A stretch of 5,474 nt of DNA, from assembly GCA_017860395.1 (NCBI GenBank), contig JAGDMC010000112.1, forward strand, positions 1-5,474, written 5' to 3'. Under the pieces are notes generated by a model. That model ran no database searches and was not told the DNA's origin. It worked only from the letters and a program-made list of their open reading frames with translations. This document shows positions 1 to 5,474 of this stretch, one piece after another. This DNA comes from Bacteroidota bacterium. GTDB taxonomy: Bacteria; Bacteroidota; Bacteroidia; Bacteroidales; UBA932. A program made the position numbers and the translations under genes. Each line of letters starts with the position of its first letter. The first letter of the stretch is position 1.

Positions 1-1
1 A

Positions 2-136
2 AAAATTTCTCTCTGGGCTATGAAAACCGGGCCAATTTACCGGCAAACCGTGACCGGTGTAAAAGAAAATATTTTACAACATGTAAAGGAATTTTATACA
101 CAAAATCAGTCACAGATCTCAGGCAGCGAGTTGTAA
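2..136 (+). CDS. C-terminal end of an unrecognised protein (5' truncated by window edge)
   Basis: Reading from base 2, the frame is open for 44 codons and stops at TAA 134-136. The visible peptide is KISLWAMKTGPIYRQTVTGV followed by a segment that looks like an amphipathic helix (KENILQHVKEFYTQ) and a polar tail ending in GSEL. Its composition and codon choice resemble the other genes in the window, and it would be convergent with gap. I do not recognise the family. The GP-containing stretch followed by a helix is too short to assign. The last few codons and the stop lie inside the outer arm of the palindrome at 122-279, so the native C-terminus may have been altered by that element. A competing frame is open from base 1 to a TAA at 166-168, but its peptide is Cys/Arg-rich and looks less like protein. 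Coding in this frame is an inference from a short stretch. Confidence 0.42.
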   Translation, partial: KISLWAMKTGPIYRQTVTGVKENILQHVKEFYTQNQSQISGSEL

Positions 137-279
137 ATCTCTATCGTTCCCTTTGCATTGCCAGCTAACTGATGAGGGCGATTCGGCCGGAACGAAGTGA
201 AACGGAGCGAGGACGCACAAGCCCTCATCAGTTAGGCGGCAGTGTGAAAATGGCCGAGAGATAAAGACAACTCGAAGCC
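122..279. repeat. Long imperfect palindrome (possible MITE/REP-like element or structured RNA)
   Basis: The inner arms are a perfect 15-bp inverted repeat: CTAACTGATGAGGGC at 165-179 and its reverse complement at 221-235, around a 41-nt loop (180-220). Pairing continues outward in blocks. GCC 160-162 pairs with GGC 238-240, followed by several mixed Watson-Crick and G-U pairs. ATCTCT 137-142 pairs with 257-262. CGAGTTGT 127-134 pairs with 267-274, and GGC 122-124 pairs with 277-279. Seen as a whole, this is a cruciform-capable unit of about 158 bp with diverged arms, placed between two convergent genes. The gap terminator lies between it and gap, so it is unlikely to be part of the gap mRNA. 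Candidate identities are a non-autonomous mobile element, a REP/REPIN-type repeat, or a 3'-end structure of the left gene. I see no clear target-site duplication. Confidence 0.7.
191..210. repeat. Two-unit 10-bp tandem repeat in the palindrome loop
   Basis: AACGAAGTGA (191-200) is followed directly by AACGGAGCGA (201-210), identical at 8 of 10 positions, and the pair is bracketed by GG on both sides. It sits in the loop of the large palindrome. It may be part of the element's internal sequence or simply low-complexity purine-rich DNA. No function can be assigned. Confidence 0.4.
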
Positions 280-298
280 GGCGATTCGGCAGGGGCAT

Positions 299-327
299 AA
301 AAAAAGACCAGCCGGACTGGCTGGTCT
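299..327 (-). terminator. Rho-independent terminator of gap
   Basis: A perfect 9-bp stem, AGACCAGCC (305-313) and GGCTGGTCT (319-327), encloses the 5-nt loop 314-318. The A run at 299-305 gives seven T residues on the minus strand directly after the stem, which is the classical intrinsic terminator layout. It lies about 25 bp downstream of the gap stop codon. In the plus direction the stem is followed only by CATTTATTAATT, so termination of rightward transcripts here would be weaker. Confidence 0.9.
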
Positions 328-351
328 CATTTATTAATTGGAATAAAGATA

Positions 352-1377
<1,026 letters not shown>

Positions 1378-1409
1378 TTATCTTACTTAGAGTTCAGAAA
1401 ATCTCGCTG

Positions 1410-1438
1410 CAAAGTTACAAATTTTCGTATAGTAACAA
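1410..1438 (-). promoter_or_regulatory. Bacteroidetes-type promoter of gap
   Basis: On the minus strand, TAACTTTG (plus positions 1410-1417) matches the Bacteroidetes -7 consensus TAnnTTTG exactly. A -33 TTG (plus positions 1436-1438) lies 18 bases upstream of it. Transcription would begin near 1403-1405, giving a leader of roughly 48 nt before the gap ATG. The consensus is known from the primary sigma factor of Bacteroides and Flavobacterium; the start point is inferred. Confidence 0.75.
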
Positions 1439-1458
1439 GCATTAAAATTCCATTTTTA

Positions 1459-1492
1459 TTGAGCAAAAATCCTACCAAAATTATTAACTTCG
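1459..1492 (+). promoter_or_regulatory. Candidate promoter of the surE operon (weak)
   Basis: TAACTTCG at 1485-1492 differs from the Bacteroidetes -7 consensus TAnnTTTG at one base. The nearest upstream TTG is at 1459-1461, 23 bases away, longer than the 18-base spacing of the gap promoter. It would give a leader of about 25-30 nt to the surE ATG. This is the best match in the 170-bp divergent region on this strand, but the mismatch and long spacer keep confidence modest. Confidence 0.4.
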
Positions 1493-1526
1493 CGGATTAT
1501 ATAGCAACTTAAAGAGATACGAAAAG

Positions 1527-2315
1527 ATGGTGAGCGCGGGAAAGGGTCTAAAAATACTGATTACAAACGACGACGGCGTTAAATCGAAGGGAATATCAGC
1601 TCTTACAGAAATGATGAAACCGTTTGGAGATGTTACTGTTGTGGCTCCGTTTGAAGCACAATCCGGGATGTCTGCCGCATTAACAATTGGAAAACCGCTC
1701 AGGCTCACTGAGCTGAAAAGAGAGAAAGGAGTTAAGATATTTGCCTGCTCGGGAACCCCTGCAGATTGTGTCAAAATGGCAGTAAACCAGCTTTTCAACG
1801 ATGGCCTGCCCGACCTTCTGGTTTCCGGTATAAACCACGGCTCCAATGCCTCAATAGCATCTCTTTACTCAGGTACTTTAGGCGCTGCAGCAGAAGGAAC
1901 AGTTTACGGTATACCGTCAATTGGTTTTTCACTGAACTCGCACGACCCAAATGCCGATCTTTCCGTAGTGAGCCATTTCGGGAAGATTATAATAGAAGAG
2001 TTCCTTAAAAACCCTGTCAAACCCGAGACATACCTTAATATTAATTTCCCTGCAACAACAATTGACAAGGTAAAAGGCATAAAATTCTGCCATCAGGGAA
2101 GAGGTCAGTGGATAAAGGAGTTCGAGGCCAGGACAGACCCGTACGGGTTCAAATACTATTGGATGACAGGAGAATTCTTTAACCTTGAAAACAACAACAA
2201 CGAAGCAGACCATAACCTTGTAGACCAAAACTATATTAGTATTGTTCCGCATAAAATAGACACGACCGATTATAGCGAGCTTGAAAGACTCGAATCGCTT
2301 TGGAGTTTAACCTGA
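1527..2315 (+). CDS. surE: 5'/3'-nucleotidase SurE, 262 aa
   Basis: SurE is a divalent-metal-dependent phosphatase that dephosphorylates nucleoside 5'- and 3'-monophosphates and, in some species, short polyphosphate. It is linked to stationary-phase survival. The signature LITNDDG carries the metal-binding pair D15-D16. S46 in FEAQSGMS and N103 in VSGINHGSN fit the remaining metal ligands known from the Thermotoga enzyme. The family segments SGTPADCVKMA (75-85) and SLYSGTLGAAAEGTVYGIPSIGFS follow in order. Length is normal. The ATG start adds eight residues before the conserved core; a GTG one codon later (1530) is possible, and an in-frame stop at 1485-1487 bounds the frame upstream. No strong Shine-Dalgarno is present. 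It is the first gene of the rightward operon, 26 bp before lpxB, a pairing I recall from other Bacteroidota. Confidence 0.95.
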   Translation: MVSAGKGLKILITNDDGVKSKGISALTEMMKPFGDVTVVAPFEAQSGMSAALTIGKPLRLTELKREKGVKIFACSGTPADCVKMAVNQLFNDGLPDLLVSGINHGSNASIASLYSGTLGAAAEGTVYGIPSIGFSLNSHDPNADLSVVSHFGKIIIEEFLKNPVKPETYLNINFPATTIDKVKGIKFCHQGRGQWIKEFEARTDPYGFKYYWMTGEFFNLENNNNEADHNLVDQNYISIVPHKIDTTDYSELERLESLWSLT

Positions 2316-2341
2316 TTTCATAATCTGTAAATATTTGCCTT

Positions 2342-3982
2342 ATGCGATATTACATTATTGCCGGAGAGGCATCGGGAGACCTGCACGGTTCTAACCTGAT
2401 GAAAAGTTTAAAAGAGGTTGACTCAGCTGCTGAATTTCGCATCTGGGGCGGAGATTTAATGGTATCTGCCGGAGGGGACCTCGTGCGCCACTACAACGAA
2501 ACTGCCGTAATGGGAGTTGTTGAAGTACTCAGCAAACTCACCAAAATTTCCGACAATATCAAATTATGCAAATCCGACCTGCTTTCATACAATCCGGATG
2601 TGTTAATACTCATCGACTACGCCGGCTTTAACCTGCGTATCGCCAAATTTGCAAAAAAGAGCGGAATAAAGGTCTTCTACTACATTGCTCCAAAAGTGTG
2701 GGCATGGAACGAAGGAAGAGTAAAAAAAATACGGGATAGTGTAGACAGGCTGTTCATTATTTTCCCTTTTGAAGTGGATTTCTTTAAAAAGCACGGAATA
2801 AATGCCATCTATAACGGCAATCCGCTTTTGGACAGTATTGCCTCCCACCCTTCGCTTTCCGAATCAAGGGAAGATTTTCTCAAAAGAAACAATCTTGAAG
2901 ACAAGCCAATTATTGCTCTCCTTGCAGGAAGCAGAAAAAACGAAATCAGCTACCTTCTTCCAAAATTGCCATACCTTGAAAATGAGTTTCCGGACCATCA
3001 ATTTATTTTGGCCGGCGCTCCTTCTATCGAAAGAAGCTATTACGAACCTTTCATTTCAAACAGCAAAATCATACTTCTCGAAGGAGAAACCTATGCAATT
3101 CTTAAGCAGGCACGCGCGGCTGTAGTCTCTTCCGGCACGGCAAGTCTTGAAACGGCATTGATTGGCACGCCACAGGTTGTATGTTACGGAATGAATCCTG
3201 TAACTGCATTCCTTGCACGAATTGTAATAAAGGTTAAATATGCCAGCCTTGTAAATCTTATACTTGACGCTCCGGTTGTTAAAGAGCTTCTTCAGGGTGA
3301 CTGTACCTCGAAAAACATTGCGGCAGAAGTTAAAAAAATCCTCTCGGGCAGGACAAGAAATAAAATGCTTGTAAACTACCGGAAACTCCGAAAGATTCTG
3401 GGAGAAGAGGGTGCTTCGGAAAAGGTTGCCAAAGCAATGGTGAGGGAAATTGAAAAGCTGAATATTTCTCCAAAATATTTTCTTTATCACGAAACAAAGC
3501 TCGGACTTCTTAAAATCACATGCGACAATTCGGCATTGCTGGAAATTCAATATGTGGAAGACGATAACGATTACAAAGAACGAACAGGAAAGAACCAGGA
3601 CAAAAATAAGGTTCACCCTATTCTTGCAGAGACTGCCCGCCAGTTGGATGAATATTTTGCCGAAAAGAGGAGCACATTTGACCTTCCGGTGAGACTAACC
3701 GGAACCGACTTTCAGAACAGAGTGTGGGAGGAGTTGCGCAAAATTCCTTACGGAGAGGTAAAAACATACGGAGAAGTGGCCGGCCTGGTCGATTCAAAAG
3801 ATGCAAACAGAGCAGTGGGCCTTGCCTGCAAAATGAATCCGTTGCTGATAGTGGTTCCCTGCCACAGGGTACTGGGAGCAAACAATAAACTTACCGGATT
3901 CAATATTGGAATCGATAAAAAAAGCTATTTACTAGAACTTGAAAAAGTATACCAAAATACAGAAAACAATCTTTTTAAATAA
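2342..3982 (+). CDS. lpxB: Lipid-A-disaccharide synthase fused to an O6-alkylguanine-DNA alkyltransferase domain, 546 aa
   Basis: Residues 1-372 are a complete GT19-family LpxB, the peripheral inner-membrane enzyme that joins UDP-2,3-diacylglucosamine to lipid X to form the lipid A disaccharide. Visible motifs are AGEASGDLHGS (7-17), DYAGFN (92-97), YYIAPKVWAW (113-122), IFPFE, GNPLLD (159-164), LAGSRKNEI (194-202), SGTASLETAL (264-273) and PVVKELLQ. After about five residues, residues 378-537 form a full alkyltransferase (Ogt/MGMT) with both the N-terminal RNase-H-like part and the C-terminal DNA-binding part. That half contains GTDFQNRVWEELRKIPYGEV, Y476, the arginine finger R490 in NRAVG, N499, the acceptor C507 in PCHRV, and E534. 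LpxB proteins usually end near 370-390 aa and Ogt is usually about 160-180 aa, so this is a true two-protein fusion in length. No stop or frame change separates the halves. The only methionine near the junction is M366 (ATG at 3437), a possible internal start. The gene lies 26 bp after surE and 12 bp before dapF. Each domain assignment is firm; activity of both in one chain is inference. Confidence 0.93.
   Translation: MRYYIIAGEASGDLHGSNLMKSLKEVDSAAEFRIWGGDLMVSAGGDLVRHYNETAVMGVVEVLSKLTKISDNIKLCKSDLLSYNPDVLILIDYAGFNLRIAKFAKKSGIKVFYYIAPKVWAWNEGRVKKIRDSVDRLFIIFPFEVDFFKKHGINAIYNGNPLLDSIASHPSLSESREDFLKRNNLEDKPIIALLAGSRKNEISYLLPKLPYLENEFPDHQFILAGAPSIERSYYEPFISNSKIILLEGETYAILKQARAAVVSSGTASLETALIGTPQVVCYGMNPVTAFLARIVIKVKYASLVNLILDAPVVKELLQGDCTSKNIAAEVKKILSGRTRNKMLVNYRKLRKILGEEGASEKVAKAMVREIEKLNISPKYFLYHETKLGLLKITCDNSALLEIQYVEDDNDYKERTGKNQDKNKVHPILAETARQLDEYFAEKRSTFDLPVRLTGTDFQNRVWEELRKIPYGEVKTYGEVAGLVDSKDANRAVGLACKMNPLLIVVPCHRVLGANNKLTGFNIGIDKKSYLLELEKVYQNTENNLFK
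3473..3952 (+). other. Fused Ogt/MGMT domain within the lpxB gene (residues 378-537)
   Basis: This is the region that would stand alone as ogt in most genomes. Such domains move an alkyl group from O6 of guanine in DNA to their own cysteine in a single-turnover reaction. The acceptor codon TGC is at 3860-3862 (C507), followed by H508, R509 and V510. Aligned by eye with human MGMT, the equivalents of Y114, R128, N137, C145, H146 and E172 are all present. The substrate loop usually written GY-x-GG reads GFNIG (519-523): Phe replaces Tyr and Ile replaces the first Gly of the pair. The domain is complete, not a remnant. Confidence 0.88.
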
Positions 3983-3994
3983 TTATATATAGAT

Positions 3995-4858
3995 ATGAGA
4001 ATAACTGCATACAAGTACCAGAGCACAGGAAACGACTTCATAATTCTTGACAACAGAGATGGATCCATTACGCTCTCGGAAGATCAGATTAAAAAATTGT
4101 GTCACAGAAGATTCGGAATAGGTGCTGATGGGCTTATGCTGCTTAACTCCAGCAAGAAATATAATTTCGCAATGAAATACTACAATTCCGACGGCCGGGA
4201 AGGAACAATGTGTGGAAACGGAGGGCGCGCCCTGGTTACTTTTGCAGCACATAAAGGAATTAAAAAATATCAGTTTGAGGCAATCGACGGAGTTCATAAC
4301 GCAACAGTCATGAGTTATTCGCCTTCCACCTGCGTCATTAAACTGGAAATGATTGATGTAAATGAGGTTAACGACTATTCTCCAAAAAGTTATTTTTTAA
4401 ATACAGGGTCTATGCACCTTGTGATATTTGTCGAAAATGTGAATGACTACGATGTGCTTGGGCAGGGTAAACTCTGGCGCAGCCATCCGTCTTTTCCCGA
4501 CGGAACAAATGTAGATTTTGTCCAGGGCGGCTGGGGACGGTTTAACCTTCCTAAATTTGAAGAGGATAAACCACAGATTCTCTCCGTGAGGACTTATGAA
4601 CGCGGAGTAGAGGATGAGACTTTCTCATGCGGAACCGGAGTAGTTGCTTCGTCCATTGCACATCACAAACTTCTCACAAGAAACAAATTCTCGTACAACA
4701 ATGTAGCTGTCAAAGTGCCCCAGACAGTTACAAATATTATTGAAACAAAGGGAGGAGAACTTCAGGTAGAATTTACATATACCGGAGAGGACAATTATAC
4801 CGGAATAACACTCACCGGACCTTCTACATATGTGTTCAGCTGTGTTTTTGACATCTGA
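3995..4858 (+). CDS. dapF: Diaminopimelate epimerase DapF, 287 aa
   Basis: This PLP-independent racemase converts LL- to meso-diaminopimelate for peptidoglycan crosslinks and lysine synthesis. Both catalytic cysteines are present: C73 in NSDGREGTMCGNGGRA and C212 in ETFSCGTG. Other family features are STGNDFIILDN near the N-terminus (N13), FGIGADG (40-46), GTNVDFV (170-176) and RTYERGVEDE (199-208), giving the expected two-lobe order. Length is normal (family about 270-290 aa). The loop that usually reads G-[NS]-P-H reads GSMH (138-141), so Met replaces the proline while the histidine is kept. The ATG is 12 bp after the lpxB stop with an AT-rich leader and no Shine-Dalgarno, so it is probably cotranscribed. 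In many Bacteroidota I would expect dapL next; here coaD follows. Confidence 0.95.
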   Translation: MRITAYKYQSTGNDFIILDNRDGSITLSEDQIKKLCHRRFGIGADGLMLLNSSKKYNFAMKYYNSDGREGTMCGNGGRALVTFAAHKGIKKYQFEAIDGVHNATVMSYSPSTCVIKLEMIDVNEVNDYSPKSYFLNTGSMHLVIFVENVNDYDVLGQGKLWRSHPSFPDGTNVDFVQGGWGRFNLPKFEEDKPQILSVRTYERGVEDETFSCGTGVVASSIAHHKLLTRNKFSYNNVAVKVPQTVTNIIETKGGELQVEFTYTGEDNYTGITLTGPSTYVFSCVFDI

Positions 4859-4884
4859 TTCTGATATTTTTAATTTTTATTAAA

Positions 4885-5364
4885 ATGAAGAGAGCTGTTT
4901 TTCCCGGATCATTCGATCCTTTTACAATAGGACATCTTGATGTTCTTAAATCCTCGCTCAGATTGTTCGACTCAGTAGTTATTGCTGTAGGATACAATCT
5001 CCAGAAGGGAGGGTACTTCTCGGTTGAAGAGAGGATAGAGATTATCCGGCAGTCTGTGGCGCACCTGAAACATGTAGAGATTGAGTCCTATTCAGGAATG
5101 ACAATAGATTTTTGCAACAAGACAGGAGCCGAATTCATAATAAGAGGGGTGAGATCGACTACAGATTTCGACTTTGAAAGAGTTATTGCACAGGCAAATA
5201 CAAAAATGTCGCCAAATATCCAGACAGTTTTTATCCCTTCAAGCCCGGAATATTCTTTTATCTCATCAACAGTGGTACGGGATGTGCTGGTAAACGGCGG
5301 AGATGCCGGAATATTCCTCACACCGGGGCTGGATATATCCGCACTCCTTAAAAAGAGGGGTTAA
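4885..5364 (+). CDS. coaD: Phosphopantetheine adenylyltransferase CoaD, 159 aa
   Basis: CoaD is the fourth enzyme of coenzyme A synthesis: ATP plus 4'-phosphopantetheine gives dephospho-CoA and diphosphate. It belongs to the nucleotidyltransferase fold with the T/HxGH signature, here PGSFDPFTIGH (7-17) with H17. The other expected blocks are YSGMTIDF (69-76), IIRGVRSTTDFDFE (85-98) with R87 and R90, and the C-terminal YSFISSTVVRD (123-133), which contributes to ATP binding. Length is typical and the protein is complete. It starts 26 bp after dapF in AT-rich DNA with no Shine-Dalgarno, and its stop lies 3 bp before the next start, so it belongs to the same operon. Confidence 0.96.
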   Translation: MKRAVFPGSFDPFTIGHLDVLKSSLRLFDSVVIAVGYNLQKGGYFSVEERIEIIRQSVAHLKHVEIESYSGMTIDFCNKTGAEFIIRGVRSTTDFDFERVIAQANTKMSPNIQTVFIPSSPEYSFISSTVVRDVLVNGGDAGIFLTPGLDISALLKKRG

Positions 5365-5367
5365 CTG

Positions 5368-5474
5368 ATGTTAAAAAAAGTACTGACAGCTATTATTTTG
5401 TTGCTATTTGCGACCGGAGTTTATGCTCAGCAAAAGACAAATTTCGCAACTAACGATTCGGCAGTTGTCCGCCT
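5368..5474 (+). CDS. N-terminus of an exported protein (3' truncated by window edge)
   Basis: An ATG 3 bp after the coaD stop opens a frame that continues to the window end (35 full codons). The protein begins with a textbook Sec signal peptide: basic MLKK, a hydrophobic core of about 12 residues (VLTAIILLLFAT), then GVYA followed by QQ, with likely signal peptidase I cleavage after A20. The mature part visible is only QQKTNFATNDSAVVR. GAGG at 5355-5358, inside the end of coaD, could act as a Shine-Dalgarno, rare in this window. In many Bacteroidales I recall an S41-family carboxy-terminal processing protease after coaD, so that is the leading guess, but the visible residues do not establish it. 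A periplasmic or outer-membrane protein of another kind is equally compatible. Confidence 0.75.
   Translation, partial: MLKKVLTAIILLLFATGVYAQQKTNFATNDSAVVR

Noticed and set aside
1..168. Open frame from base 1 ending at TAA 166-168
   Set aside because: The peptide is Cys/Arg-rich, with no recognisable pattern, and overlaps the more protein-like frame ending at 134-136. It extends into the palindrome arm, and chance openness over 55 codons is plausible.
163..237. Resemblance to an integron attC site: TAAC at the left and GTTAGGC at the right of a hairpin, about 75 bp long
   Set aside because: The right core fits GTTRRRY, but the left 7-mer AGCTAAC breaks RYYYAAC at position 2. The 15-bp arms pair perfectly, with no unpaired central spacer and no extrahelical bases, which attC recognition requires. 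No integrase or cassette array is visible.
2326..2341. AATATTTG just before the lpxB start as a promoter -7 element
   Set aside because: The first consensus base is wrong, and it ends 3 bp before the ATG, which would leave essentially no leader. The 26-bp gap fits cotranscription with surE better.
3440..3490. Fusion as a likely sequencing or assembly frameshift
   Set aside because: Both halves share one frame, and the joint is smooth: the LpxB terminal helix is complete and the alkyltransferase begins at its normal N-terminal strand, with no homopolymer at the joint. Raw-read confirmation is still the decisive test.
3056..3616. 186-codon minus-strand open frame inside lpxB
   Set aside because: It lies wholly antisense to a gene with clear conserved motifs, and its translation is Phe/Cys-rich with no family pattern. 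It is a shadow of the lpxB coding frame.

Overview
The window looks like chromosomal core DNA from a Gram-negative member of the Bacteroidota, probably Bacteroidales-like. Evidence: moderate to low GC, AT-rich leaders with almost no Shine-Dalgarno sequences, an exact Bacteroidetes-type promoter (TTG, 18 bases, then TAACTTTG) upstream of gap, genes for lipid A (lpxB) and diaminopimelate (dapF) synthesis, and the surE-lpxB pairing that I recall from this phylum. The lineage call is inference, because no rRNA or marker phylogeny is available here.

Left edge (1-350): the end of an unrecognised rightward gene (stop at 134-136) runs into a long imperfect palindrome (122-279) with a perfect 15-bp inner stem and a 41-nt loop. 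A rho-independent terminator (299-327) then faces left and serves gap. Next is the leftward gap gene (352-1356, glycolytic glyceraldehyde-3-phosphate dehydrogenase). A 170-bp divergent region (1357-1526) holds the gap promoter and a weaker candidate promoter for the rightward genes.

From 1527 to the right edge, all genes run rightward with gaps of 26, 12, 26 and 3 bp, which suggests one operon: surE (nucleotide phosphatase), an lpxB gene fused in frame to a complete O6-alkylguanine-DNA alkyltransferase domain, dapF (diaminopimelate epimerase), coaD (phosphopantetheine adenylyltransferase), and the start of a gene for an exported protein. LpxB supplies the lipid A disaccharide and DapF supplies meso-diaminopimelate for peptidoglycan and lysine. 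CoaD makes dephospho-CoA, the precursor of the CoA and acyl carriers that feed lipid A acylation. The operon is therefore mostly envelope and cofactor housekeeping.

The standout is the LpxB-alkyltransferase fusion (2342-3982, 546 aa). Both halves keep their family motifs, including the suicidal cysteine in PCHRV, and there is no stop and only a very short linker between them. I know of no described protein with this architecture. The second item of interest is the 158-bp palindrome downstream of gap, which may be a mobile or interspersed repeat. Everything else reads as ordinary core metabolism.
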